From assembly GCA_030049955.1 (NCBI GenBank), contig JASIJX010000560.1, positions 1-10,279 on the forward strand: a stretch of 10,279 bases of DNA, written 5' to 3'. Below are positions 1 through 7,503 of this stretch, one piece after another (the first letter of the stretch is position 1; the number at the start of each line of letters is the position of its first letter). The position numbers were made by a program, and so were the translations under genes. The notes beneath the pieces are model-generated. The model made no database searches. It was given only the letters and a program-made list of their open reading frames with translations, and had not been told where the DNA came from. This DNA comes from Acidobacteriaceae bacterium (GTDB lineage: Bacteria > Acidobacteriota > Terriglobia > Terriglobales > Acidobacteriaceae).

Positions 1-22
1 GGATAGGAAGCGACTTTGCAAT

Positions 23-688
23 TTAATTGGACTTGGGAATCACGCGAAACAGCATCTGAAATGCCAGCAGTCCCGGGATGACAGTTGCTCCTAACTGCCA
101 CATTGGCCTAAAAATGCCGCTTAGCTTTCCACCGATGATAGGCAGATAATCTGTAACTGAGAACCCTGCATCATCGATTAACTGCAGCGCGGTTTTATGC
201 GTGAAAAACCTGAGATGCGTCTCATCAAGGATCCCAGAGTCTTTGTAATTGAAATTTCCGAAAAACAACTTAACGCGTACCGTCCAATGCGCGACGTTTG
301 GGAGGCTGATCACCACGTGGCCGCCCGGGCGCAGGACAGATCGAGAGAGTTTTAGCGTCTGTAGAGGATCAATGAGGTGTTCCAAAACGTCTCCGAAGAG
401 GATTACGTCAAAGGATGCACCGATCTCATTTATCCAATTTGGATCGTTAATGTTGATCGTTTCGACGCGACAGCAATAGCTTCGTGCAGCCTGAGCGGCA
501 TCTTTATCGATTTCGACTCCTGTGACCCTGCAGCCATTTTTTACTAGATGTTTGGAAAGGAACCCAGTGGAACATCCGAGCTCAAGAACCTCTTTTCCTT
601 TTCCGGCAAGATCTACGAATTGTTTGTGTCGGGAATAAGCATCCCCAAGTGATTCCGTGGCATATCTGCTGCTCGGAAGATTTTTCAT
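23..688 (-). CDS. Class I SAM-dependent methyltransferase (Methyltransf_23 / UbiG-like)
   Basis: The 221-residue protein is a complete, soluble, Rossmann-fold methyltransferase. Motif I is VLELGCSTGFLS (residues 34-45), the SAM-binding glycine loop. The acidic end of strand 2 is VTGVEID (E59). Motif II is FDVILFGDVLEHL (93-105), and LRPGGHVVISLPN (119-131) follows. The C-terminal stretch LDETHLRFFTHKTALQLIDDAGF (154-176) is typical of the methyltransferases found in glycan gene clusters. The ATG at 688 is the first in frame, with a weak AAAGG-like ribosome site upstream. It is transcribed away from gmd across 508 bp. The acceptor cannot be read from the sequence. A sugar, lipid-linked intermediate or quinone-like small molecule is possible, and the position beside polysaccharide genes favours glycan modification. 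Fold assignment is firm; substrate is inference. Confidence 0.88.
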   Translation of the reverse strand: MKNLPSSRYATESLGDAYSRHKQFVDLAGKGKEVLELGCSTGFLSKHLVKNGCRVTGVEIDKDAAQAARSYCCRVETININDPNWINEIGASFDVILFGDVLEHLIDPLQTLKLSRSVLRPGGHVVISLPNVAHWTVRVKLFFGNFNYKDSGILDETHLRFFTHKTALQLIDDAGFSVTDYLPIIGGKLSGIFRPMWQLGATVIPGLLAFQMLFRVIPKSN

Positions 689-790
689 TTGTCCATAGTA
701 CCTTTAGCAGCCTGCTTGTATCGGCTTCATCCACTATATGGCAGACCCCGCCTAGTTGCGCTTTTCTTCGCGTTCCAGTTGGATGCAGCC

Positions 791-812
791 GGTGAATGAT
801 CAAGCATTCACC
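791..812. repeat. Perfect 8-bp inverted repeat (hairpin or operator candidate)
   Basis: The arms GGTGAATG (791-798) and CATTCACC (805-812) are exact reverse complements separated by six bases (ATCAAG). The site sits about 105 bp upstream of the methyltransferase start and about 385 bp upstream of gmd. There is no T-run after it on either strand, so it does not look like an intrinsic terminator. A dyad of this size in a divergent promoter region could be a regulator binding site or an RNA hairpin in the methyltransferase leader. The function is inference. Confidence 0.45.
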
Positions 813-1140
813 AACGCAACGACGCGGAGCCTATGTGCTCGTCAACAGAATTTTACGACCCGTGGGAGGCGCGACTGCAGGGATATTTTAAGCACGGATG
901 CGCTCTCTAAACAGACCCCATTCGAAACCCAGGGTCGTCCATGCTTGTTCGCCTAACGCCTCTACTTCGACAACAGGGTTGTACGTATTCCCCCTACGCA
1001 CCCGTCACCAGCTTTCGGCGCTTCTTCCTTCACAGAAGGTCAGCAGCCGACTGCCTTGTGAGTGAGTGCTTAGCCGAAGCCAAACCCATTTAAGAAACAT
1101 ATCTAGTAAGCTGGCAAGCGGTGCGTTCATTGTTTTAGGA

Positions 1141-1146
1141 TATAAT
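1141..1146 (+). promoter_or_regulatory. Candidate -10 box for gmd-fcl
   Basis: The hexamer TATAAT matches the sigma-70 -10 consensus exactly and lies 50 bases upstream of the gmd GTG start. That would give a leader of roughly 45 nt. No good TTGACA-like -35 is visible about 17 bp further upstream, so the promoter would be weak, activator-dependent, or not real. Confidence 0.35.
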
Positions 1147-1180
1147 TGTTGGCCGAAATAGGCTCGCTGACTTTTTCGAT

Positions 1181-1186
1181 AAAGGA
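1181..1186 (+). promoter_or_regulatory. Ribosome binding site deciding the gmd GTG start
   Basis: AAAGGA ends 10 bases before the GTG at 1197. It supports this non-ATG start, which also gives the N-terminus expected for the family ([15 protein letters not shown]). Confidence 0.55.
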
Positions 1187-1196
1187 CGTATGAGAC

Positions 1197-2282
1197 GTGA
1201 AGAAAGCATTGATTACAGGGATCACGGGTCAGGATGGCTCATATCTTGCAGAACTCTTGCTGAAGAAAGGGTATGAAGTACATGGCCTCAAACGCCGTAC
1301 ATCGCTGTTCAACACGATGCGGATCGACCATTTATACGAAGACCCTCACGTACAGCATCCTCATCTGATTTTGCATTATGGCGACATGACAGATTCGTCA
1401 TCGTTGATCCACATTGTGGAAAAGGTGCAGCCCGATGAGATTTATAACCTCGCAGCGCAGTCTCACGTGCAAGTTTCGTTCGAGGAGCCTGAATATACGG
1501 CGAACTCGGACGCTCTCGGCGTGCTGCGATTGTTGGAGGCGATCCGCATTCTCAGGCTCGAGACGAAGGTACGCTTCTACCAAGCATCGACATCGGAGCT
1601 TTTTGGCCTGGTGCAAGAGATCCCGCAGCGCGAAACGACACCTTTTTACCCTCGTTCACCGTATGGTGTAGCCAAGCTTTACGGATACTGGATCGTCGTG
1701 AACTACCGCGAGAGCTATGGGATTTACGCATGTAACGGAATCCTGTTTAACCATGAGTCTCCCCTTCGCGGCGAGACTTTCGTAACTCGCAAGATCACTC
1801 GCGCGCTTGCACGTATCAAAACCGGACTTCAACAACAGCTGTTCATCGGCAACCTAAACGCCAAGCGGGATTGGGGCCATGCGCGCGACTACGTGGAAAT
1901 ACAGTGGCGGATGTTGCAGGCCAATACTCCGAAAGATTATGTCATTGCCACCGGCATACAGTATTCCGTCCGCGAGTTTATCCAGCGCTGCGCGAAGCGC
2001 CTCGAAATGGATTTGACGTGGTCCGGATCCGGTACCCACGAAAAAGCCACGGACGCTCAAGGGAATGTGATCGTAGCGGTCGACCCGCGATACTTCCGTC
2101 CGGCTGAAGTCGAAACGCTGCTTGGTGACGCGACGAGGGCTCGTGAAGAGCTTGGCTGGGCCCCAACCACGACGTTCGATGAACTGGTGGCAGAGATGGT
2201 CGACGCCGATCTCATGGCGGCCGAACGCGATGCTCTTGTGCAACGTCACGGGTACTCGGCATACAACGTGCGGGAGAGCTAA
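1197..2282 (+). CDS. gmd: GDP-mannose 4,6-dehydratase
   Basis: This cytosolic enzyme converts GDP-D-mannose to GDP-4-keto-6-deoxy-D-mannose, the first step to GDP-L-fucose and related 6-deoxy sugars. The 361-residue protein is full length for the family and belongs to the extended short-chain dehydrogenases. The NADP-binding motif GITGQDG is at residues 8-14. The catalytic Thr/Glu are in ASTSELFG (T132, E134), and the YxxxK pair is in [10 protein letters not shown] (Y156, K160). The family signatures [10 protein letters not shown] and [11 protein letters not shown] are present. Translation starts at GTG, supported by AAAGGA upstream. The TAA stop overlaps the fcl ATG by one base, indicating translational coupling. 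The product feeds Fcl and then the fucosyl or deoxyhexosyl transfer steps of the polysaccharide. No oddities are visible. Confidence 0.97.
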   Translation: MKKALITGITGQDGSYLAELLLKKGYEVHGLKRRTSLFNTMRIDHLYEDPHVQHPHLILHYGDMTDSSSLIHIVEKVQPDEIYNLAAQSHVQVSFEEPEYTANSDALGVLRLLEAIRILRLETKVRFYQASTSELFGLVQEIPQRETTPFYPRSPYGVAKLYGYWIVVNYRESYGIYACNGILFNHESPLRGETFVTRKITRALARIKTGLQQQLFIGNLNAKRDWGHARDYVEIQWRMLQANTPKDYVIATGIQYSVREFIQRCAKRLEMDLTWSGSGTHEKATDAQGNVIVAVDPRYFRPAEVETLLGDATRAREELGWAPTTTFDELVAEMVDADLMAAERDALVQRHGYSAYNVRES

Positions 2283-3262
2283 TGACAGAGCTCGGACAAC
2301 CAATGCTCGATCGGAAAGCGAAAATTTTCGTTGCTGGCCATCGAGGGCTGGTAGGCTCGGCAATTATCCGCCAGCTCGGGCAAAGGGGTTTCACCAACCT
2401 TGTAAAGCGGACGCATGCCGAGCTTGACTTAACGAAAGCCGAGGATGTCGCGCGGTTCTTCGCAGCCGAGAAGCCGGAGTATGTATTTCTTGCTGCAGCG
2501 AGGGTTGGTGGCATCATGGCGAACAACCAGTTCCCTGCCGACTTCATTCGCGACAATCTAGCAATCCAGCTGGCGGTCATCGAGGCATCCTATCAAAGCC
2601 GCGTTAGCCGCCTTTTATTTCTCGGCTCATCGTGCATCTATCCGAAGCTCTGCCCGCAGCCCATCCGCGAGGAGTATTTCCTGACAGGATCGCTTGAACC
2701 GACGAATCGGCCGTATGCGCTAGCGAAGATTGCAGGAATCGAAATGTGCTGGAGCTATAATCGCCAGTTCGGCTCGCATTACCTTGCAGCAATGCCCACC
2801 AACCTCTACGGTCCGGATGACAACTTTGATCTAAACAGTTCACATGTCTTGCCGGCGCTGCTGCGCAAAGCGCATTGCGCTAAGGTAAACGGCAAATCGT
2901 CAATCGATATCTGGGGTAGCGGAGCTCCTCGGCGCGAGTTTCTCTACTCTGACGACATGGCGCGCGCCTGTGTGCACTTAATGCAACTTGAACCTACCAC
3001 GTTTGATGCCCTCCTGAATAATGAAGCGCCACCCCTAGTCAACATTGGCACAGGTAAGGATTGCACCATCCGCGAATTGGCCGAGTTGGTGTGCGATGTT
3101 GTTGGGTTCAAGGGTGAACTGAAGTTCGACACGAGCAAGCCCGACGGCACTCCGCGCAAGCTGCTAGATATCGGACGCGCCACGGCCCTCGGATGGAATC
3201 CCGAGTTCTCATTGCGCGAAGGCTTGAAATTAACCTATGGTGCTGTTATGGACCGGTTATAG
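2282..3262 (+). CDS. fcl: GDP-L-fucose synthase (GDP-4-keto-6-deoxymannose epimerase/reductase)
   Basis: This enzyme epimerises C3 and C5 and reduces C4 of the Gmd product with NADPH, giving GDP-L-fucose. The 326-residue protein has the Rossmann motif AGHRGLVGS (18-26) and AARVGGIMAN (72-81). The active-site segment is SSCIYPKLCPQP (S116, C118), the YALAK pair is Y145/K149, and H188 lies in PTNLYGPDDNFDLNSSHVLPALL. These correspond to the catalytic Ser, Cys, Tyr, Lys and His of the E. coli enzyme with a constant offset of nine residues. GGAG five bases before the ATG at 2282 supports this start. A second Met at residue 8 (2303) would give an N-terminus closer to family length but has no clear ribosome site. 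It is coupled to gmd by a one-base overlap and is also called wcaG in other species. Confidence 0.97.
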   Translation: MTELGQPMLDRKAKIFVAGHRGLVGSAIIRQLGQRGFTNLVKRTHAELDLTKAEDVARFFAAEKPEYVFLAAARVGGIMANNQFPADFIRDNLAIQLAVIEASYQSRVSRLLFLGSSCIYPKLCPQPIREEYFLTGSLEPTNRPYALAKIAGIEMCWSYNRQFGSHYLAAMPTNLYGPDDNFDLNSSHVLPALLRKAHCAKVNGKSSIDIWGSGAPRREFLYSDDMARACVHLMQLEPTTFDALLNNEAPPLVNIGTGKDCTIRELAELVCDVVGFKGELKFDTSKPDGTPRKLLDIGRATALGWNPEFSLREGLKLTYGAVMDRL

Positions 3263-3608
3263 TACTCCGTTCTATCTCCAACAGACTTGCACCTCTAAAA
3301 GTTTGAAGGGTGATGCCCCGACGGGCACCACCCGCTCTCCGCCCTGCCAACGAACCAGCAGTGCACGATGGCGACTCGCAGATCGTCGAGTCGCGCCCGG
3401 CTCAGGCGGAGATCCCCCGTCAATGCGGCCTCGGCGTCCCGATTATAATAATGGAGCCTGCTCAAGCAGACGGCCACGTCCAGGCTGAAGGCAAGTGATA
3501 CGTACCGTCGGCTACATCGTGTTGGTGTCTCGTAAGCGCGACCCTTACGATCAGAAATCGCCGATGTGTACCTTCGCTCGTCTGGTCAATCTGGGAGAAA
3601 CTTATAAG
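3263..3608. other. Gene-free stretch downstream of fcl
   Basis: About 346 bp carries a strong hairpin at 3308-3333 and a minor 7-bp inverted repeat with arms TCGTAAG and CTTACGA (3530-3550). Short open frames exist on both strands, but none has a recognisable domain, a convincing ribosome site or protein-like composition. The adjoining glycosyltransferase stump suggests this is decayed or rearranged DNA from which genes were lost. I see no transposase signature, and this is a judgement by eye. Confidence 0.5.
3308..3333. terminator. Strong hairpin after fcl (possible terminator or palindromic repeat)
   Basis: The arms GGGTGATGCCC (3308-3318) and GGGCACCACCC (3323-3333) pair over 11 bp with a single mismatch around a CGAC loop, 45 bases after the fcl stop. 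The GC-rich stem would be very stable in RNA. No U-run follows on the plus strand, so it is not a classical intrinsic terminator. It may act as a 3' stabilising or Rho-assisted element, or be a dispersed palindromic (REP-like) repeat. Confidence 0.4.
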
Positions 3609-3770
3609 GTGACAGAGAGACATCCGCACGCTTCGGCATCTATCGCAATGTACACGCTTGATGTCGAGATGTACCGGCCGGAACTCCTAAACAGCCTCCG
3701 CCGGCAGGTTCTTCAGCCGTGCGAGTTAGTCGTTTCCGATGATGACTCGACCGACGGAACGGCTGCATGA
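3609..3770 (+). pseudogene. N-terminal stump of a family 2 glycosyltransferase
   Basis: From a GTG at 3609 (GGGAGA lies about a dozen bases upstream) the frame reads 53 codons to a TGA. The portion SIAMYTLDVEMYRPELLNS and the following RRQVLQPCELVVSDDDSTDGT match the start of the GT-A fold of GT2 enzymes: strand 1, the helix PELLNSLRRQ, and the nucleotide-binding strand ending in the VVSDD-STDGT motif. An intact GT2 enzyme would continue for 200 or more residues, including the DxD metal site and the ED base, all missing here. The 57 bases before the next gene contain no continuation in any frame, so this is a truncation and not a simple frameshift. The usual ATYNG turn is altered (YTLDV), consistent with decay. 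The same frame stays open upstream to 3495 but that part resembles nothing. The intact GT2 gene that follows is a separate gene with its own start. Confidence 0.7.
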
Positions 3771-3827
3771 AATCGGAGAGACATAAGGGGCTTTTCCTAT
3801 TGGCTAACGCACAGGAGACCTGAGAGT

Positions 3828-4691
3828 ATGCCTCGATTCAGCCTTATTCTGGCTACATTTGGACGCACCGAAGAGTTACTAATCTTGCTTCGGACTCTCG
3901 CTGAACAGGAACTGAAGGACTTTGAGTTGATTGTCGTCGATCAGAACCCCGACGAGCGCTTGACACCCCATTTGCAAGAATGGATTCCACGTATCTCGCG
4001 ATCATCTGGCCGAAATGGAGAGCGGCCACAGGTTCTGCATCTTCGCTGCTCTCCCGGAGTCTCGCAAGCAAGAAATATTGGATTGGCGCACAGTGCCGGT
4101 GAGATCCTCGCATTTCCAGACGATGATTGTTGGTACCACCCCGACACCTTGCAGAAAGTTGATGCATGGTTCAGAGAGAACCCCCATTATGGAATCCTTG
4201 CCTTAGGCTCTCGAAATGAGCAGGGGATCAAGAGTGGTAATCATTGGTTTCAAACGGAATGTGACTTACGATGGATCAACATTTTCCGGACTTCTGCCAC
4301 GTACTGCTATTTTGTTCAACGACCCGCAGACGAAGTGTCCCTGAAATTCGATGAGTCCCTTGGGCCTGGGGCGGGTACGGATTTTGGGTGCGGCGAAGAT
4401 ACCGATTTCTTGCTTACACTGATGAACAGTGGGATCCGCGGACGTTTCTATTCCAATTACCATGTAGGTCATCCCAGAAAAGACGGATTCGTCGATGTTC
4501 CCAGAGCGAAGAAGTACGGCGGTGGTTTTGGGCGGGTACTAGCGAAACATTCGAATCCTTTCCTTCTCACCTGTCTAGTCGTTTTCGACTTTAGCCGGGC
4601 GGTGGGATACACACTGCTAGGTAAGCGGGGAAGGGCATCGCGCCTGTGGGCTCATGGTAAAGCGATGATTCGCGCTTATTATGCCGGATGA
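3828..4691 (+). CDS. Family 2 glycosyltransferase
   Basis: This is a cytoplasmic-face, inverting GT-A sugar transferase that would add one residue to the lipid-linked repeat unit. The 287-residue protein opens with FSLILATFGRTEELLILLRTLAEQ, followed by ELIVVDQNPDE (33-43, nucleotide-binding strand). Next come GVSQARNIGLAHSAGEILAFPDDDCWYHPDTL (77-108), with the metal-binding DDD at 98-100, and GCGEDTDFL (187-195), where E190/D191 fit the catalytic-base position. A hydrophobic stretch near residues 245-264 may lie against the membrane. AGGAG ends 10 bases before the ATG, supporting the start. It follows a decayed GT2 stump and ends 24 bp from the convergent wzy-like gene. Donor and acceptor cannot be read from sequence. 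A fucosyl donor is possible because of gmd-fcl, but this is a guess from context. Confidence 0.9.
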   Translation: MPRFSLILATFGRTEELLILLRTLAEQELKDFELIVVDQNPDERLTPHLQEWIPRISRSSGRNGERPQVLHLRCSPGVSQARNIGLAHSAGEILAFPDDDCWYHPDTLQKVDAWFRENPHYGILALGSRNEQGIKSGNHWFQTECDLRWINIFRTSATYCYFVQRPADEVSLKFDESLGPGAGTDFGCGEDTDFLLTLMNSGIRGRFYSNYHVGHPRKDGFVDVPRAKKYGGGFGRVLAKHSNPFLLTCLVVFDFSRAVGYTLLGKRGRASRLWAHGKAMIRAYYAG

Positions 4692-4715
4692 TTTTATCGG
4701 CGCCTGCTTCAGTAC

Positions 4716-6122
4716 TCAATTGTATTGAACCTGATGATCTCTGGCTCCGACAAGCGATTCAGCGGGACGGCCCTGCTGCCCTGCGCCTATCGCCATCCCA
4801 AGTGCGATCCAGAAATTTCCCAAAACCAACGGGAACCCGACAAAGATACTAACAATCAGAAAGCTGGAGAGGCTGAGAAACCATACCATGGACCGGGAAT
4901 CGACTCGCCCATGTCGAGGCGAAAGATTCTTCCAGCTTCGTGCAATCACAACAAACATGCCAACTGTAAAGACAGCAGCCCCAATAACTCCGACGTTTGA
5001 TAATAGGTACACAAAGAGATCATGTGAAGTTGCACTTCCCCAGCCGATACCAAGGATCGGGAATTGTTGGAAGTATCCAAAGGCCAAAGCAACTGTCATG
5101 GATCGCTCGATCGCAGACCCCCCACCAGTTTTGCCAAGCAGGATATCCGTCAACGTCTGTCGTGCCGTAGACGAACTGGCGAGGAGCGTAGCTATCGCCA
5201 CGGCGAATGCAAGGCCGGCCGCTCCTAGTTTGACCGTGCGCCCGAAGGAAATTAATTTACTTTTTTTCAATACCGCCAGCAGCAGAACGGCGAGCACGGC
5301 AATACCGAAAATTGCCGTCGTGGATGTGCTTAGAATCAACATCACCACGAATAACAATGATGCCAAGCGGTCCCAGACGCGTGACAAAACGGGCTTCACG
5401 CCGAACCACGCAGGTAACGTGAGGGGCAGCGCTGAGATAAGACACTGAGCAAAAACTGAAGGCTCCAGCGTAGCCGAAGAAACACGCGCGATCCCTGACG
5501 ACAATGTTTCTTGATAGCCTAGTGCAGATATCGATGTTGAGTTATTGAAGATATAAGATGGATAGGTTATTCCGATCACGCTGCAGATAAACTCAACACC
5601 TCCCCAAAGCGAGAGAACGATTGCGGATATCAATAATGCTTTCTCTATCTCTTCCCGCTTTTCGGCTCTCAAACTCAAGTGGGCGATACCTATGGCCAGC
5701 ATGACGCCGAAAACAAGGTAGAGAAGTTGAGTAAAGTTGTGCGAAGTCAGATAAAGCGGAGTTTCAGCTTGCTGAGACAATCCCGCTGAACTGATTATAA
5801 GCCTACCGTTTATATACGCAGGCATCACAAGCGACACGGATGCTACCATCACAATGCCCACCAGCCACAAGCACGGAGAAAGAATCCGGCTGTCGATAAA
5901 AATCGAAAGATTACCGATCAGTCGGATGATCTGGCGAAGAAGCCAAAACGAGCCAAAAAGCATCCATACCTGGAGTCCTGAGGCAGTATCCGTTTCGCCA
6001 AAATTGATAGCCGAGGTCGCCGAGAATAATGTCCAGAAAACGAAGAGGCGAAGGAGCCATTTCTCTGAAAAGACTAGGCAGCCGATGCCAACGGGAAGGA
6101 GAAGGTAACCGAGAATTGTCAT
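4716..6122 (-). CDS. Wzy / O-antigen ligase-like polytopic membrane protein
   Basis: This is a predicted inner-membrane protein of 468 residues from the ATG at 6122, with about 11-12 hydrophobic segments. A central soluble loop (about 188-222) contains RVSSATLEPSVFAQ (R213, E220, P221), typical of the WaaL/Wzy (O-antigen ligase) superfamily. A second polar loop (about 317-357) leads into FPILGIGWGS, another hallmark. The family polymerises lipid-linked repeat units in the periplasm or ligates glycan to an acceptor. Beside wzz and an export gene, polymerase is more likely. The frame stays open upstream to a TTG at 6212, which would add 30 hydrophilic residues (498 in total). Neither start has a strong ribosome site; I prefer the ATG because it places a membrane segment at the N-terminus. 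It lies downstream of wzz in the same direction, probably in one operon. Confidence 0.85.
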   Translation of the reverse strand: MTILGYLLLPVGIGCLVFSEKWLLRLFVFWTLFSATSAINFGETDTASGLQVWMLFGSFWLLRQIIRLIGNLSIFIDSRILSPCLWLVGIVMVASVSLVMPAYINGRLIISSAGLSQQAETPLYLTSHNFTQLLYLVFGVMLAIGIAHLSLRAEKREEIEKALLISAIVLSLWGGVEFICSVIGITYPSYIFNNSTSISALGYQETLSSGIARVSSATLEPSVFAQCLISALPLTLPAWFGVKPVLSRVWDRLASLLFVVMLILSTSTTAIFGIAVLAVLLLAVLKKSKLISFGRTVKLGAAGLAFAVAIATLLASSSTARQTLTDILLGKTGGGSAIERSMTVALAFGYFQQFPILGIGWGSATSHDLFVYLLSNVGVIGAAVFTVGMFVVIARSWKNLSPRHGRVDSRSMVWFLSLSSFLIVSIFVGFPLVLGNFWIALGMAIGAGQQGRPAESLVGARDHQVQYN

Positions 6123-6258
6123 CGATTGACTCTGCTTCGTATGCGACCGCTGTATCCACTCATTCTGGCCTTTCTCAGCACTTCGTCGGAATTCTTCTTT
6201 CGATGCCCACAATGTTATTGGCCGTCATATTAAGCCTACGGATCATCGCAGGAACCAT

Positions 6259-7503
6259 CTATCCTCGATGGCTAAACAGATTTTGCCGGAGGACTCCGAC
6301 CTTGGCCCTATTATCCGGCTCTAGCAGCGCGCGCTGCCACTGATCGGCAAAAATAACCCAGAGCACGCCAATGACGAATGCCATGAACGTCGCCAGACTC
6401 ACTATAAGCGCACGCGGTGGTGAAGATTTCTTATCTGGCGGAACGGCCACGTCGGATATCTGGATCGTTCCCTGGCGCGCCTCGTCCAACTTAGCGGTCT
6501 CAAATTGTTTCGTCAGCAACTCGGTGATCGCCTCGTTGTAGCGTAGATCACGTACCGCATCGATATATTCAACGCCTGATTCCGGGATATTGGTCTTAGG
6601 CAGCCCAATATTGCCATAGATGTTCGCGTCCGGACCCGCTACTCTGGCATACTGCTCACGCAGCGCTTCAAGCTGCTGCTCAACCATTGCATACTGCGGG
6701 TTGTTCTCCGTCTCGAAAGACTGAATGGATTGAAGCTGTACTTCCTTGGCCGTGATCTGGGCGCGGAGCATCGCGGCCTGTTCGATCATCGCTCTTGCCT
6801 GGCTATCCAGCTGCAGCACTCCGGTGGTCTGTTGCATCTTCTTCATGGCCTGTTCAGCTTTCGCCAGGTCCTCATTTGCCTTCAGCAATTGCTGCTGGAA
6901 GAATGCTCTGCGCTGCGAAGCTTCGGTCAACGTCATGCTGTCGGTATGTTTACGGAACTCGTCGACGTATGCATTTGCGAACTCGGCCGCAAATCTTGGA
7001 TCGCGGTCCGTGACACTCACGCGGATCAGTCCGTCTTTGAGGCCGAGCGCGACCGCCGCTTTCCTTTCAAGTTCGCGGCGAGTATCGACCATGGTCCTCT
7101 TGTGATACCGGGCCATAAGTCCGAAGCGTCGAATCAACGCATCTTCGACCGTGCTGCTGTGAAATAGCGAGACATACATGTCGCCGGGATTCTTAATGCC
7201 AAGACCAGCGCCCGCCAGTGAGGCCATCAGGTTAGAAGATCCGCCCATCTGGCTGATAAGCGCGGAAGCCATTGAATTATTCTGGCCGGGCGGTAAGATA
7301 ACGGAGGTTGCGGTGTATTTGTTCGGGATCAACAGCACGATGATCGCAGTAAGCACCGCCCCACCCGCTGTGAACCAGCCGATGAACCATCGGCGTCGAG
7401 AAAGGATGATCAAAACATCCAGCAAATGTATTTCCTGAGCGGGAGCTGTTACTTCGATCATTTCCTTCCGCAAGGCCGCTTCGCTGATCGTATCCAACTT
7501 CAT
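6259..7503 (-). CDS. wzz: Wzz/GNVR-type polysaccharide chain-length determinant
   Basis: This inner-membrane co-polymerase sets polysaccharide chain length. The 414-residue protein has the Wzz domain near the N-terminus (IHLLDVLIILSRRRW, about 25-39) and membrane segment 1 at about 40-59. A large periplasmic part contains a long coiled coil (about 196-290, EDLAKAEQAMKKMQQ). The proline-rich DVAVPPDKKSSPPRA (351-365) precedes membrane segment 2 (366-386), as is usual for the family. A short cytoplasmic tail ends SHRG. There is no Walker A motif or tyrosine cluster, so no BY-kinase is fused. An unusual Met/Gly/Ser-rich stretch (about 74-103, SMASALISQMGGSSNLMASL) occurs in the periplasmic base, a feature often seen in exopolysaccharide Wzz homologues. 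GGAGA nine bases before the ATG supports the start. It is divergent from the export gene and upstream of the wzy-like gene. Confidence 0.92.
   Translation of the reverse strand: MKLDTISEAALRKEMIEVTAPAQEIHLLDVLIILSRRRWFIGWFTAGGAVLTAIIVLLIPNKYTATSVILPPGQNNSMASALISQMGGSSNLMASLAGAGLGIKNPGDMYVSLFHSSTVEDALIRRFGLMARYHKRTMVDTRRELERKAAVALGLKDGLIRVSVTDRDPRFAAEFANAYVDEFRKHTDSMTLTEASQRRAFFQQQLLKANEDLAKAEQAMKKMQQTTGVLQLDSQARAMIEQAAMLRAQITAKEVQLQSIQSFETENNPQYAMVEQQLEALREQYARVAGPDANIYGNIGLPKTNIPESGVEYIDAVRDLRYNEAITELLTKQFETAKLDEARQGTIQISDVAVPPDKKSSPPRALIVSLATFMAFVIGVLWVIFADQWQRALLEPDNRAKVGVLRQNLFSHRG

Larger units (their letters stand above)
689..1196. other. 508-bp gene-free divergent intergenic region
   Basis: This region lies between the divergently transcribed methyltransferase and gmd. 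No reading frame in it resembles a known protein: the short frames lack good start signals and domain-like composition. It contains a perfect inverted repeat at 791-812, a small inverted repeat CCTTC-ACA-GAAGG near 1029-1041, and a consensus-like -10 hexamer at 1141-1146. It is long for a bacterial intergenic gap, so it probably holds promoters for both flanking genes and possibly decayed DNA, but I recognise no gene remnant in it. Confidence 0.6.

Noticed and set aside
1854..2363. A 169-codon minus-strand open frame.
   Set aside because: It is antisense to the conserved C-terminal part of gmd and the start of fcl, and has no recognisable motif.
3295..3477. A 60-codon minus-strand frame downstream of fcl, considered as a transposase or integrase C-terminus because of its HYYNRDAEAAL segment.
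   Set aside because: The resemblance to integrase ends is only a few residues, with no DDE context, no terminal inverted repeats and no ribosome site; it also spans the hairpin.
3530..3550. Inverted repeat TCGTAAG / CTTACGA.
   Set aside because: Seven-base arms with a seven-base loop are expected by chance in 10 kb, and nothing in its position supports a function.
4888..5448. A 186-codon plus-strand open frame.
   Set aside because: It lies wholly antisense to the well-supported wzy-like membrane protein, has basic, Thr/Ala/Pro-rich composition typical of a shadow frame, and shows no domain.
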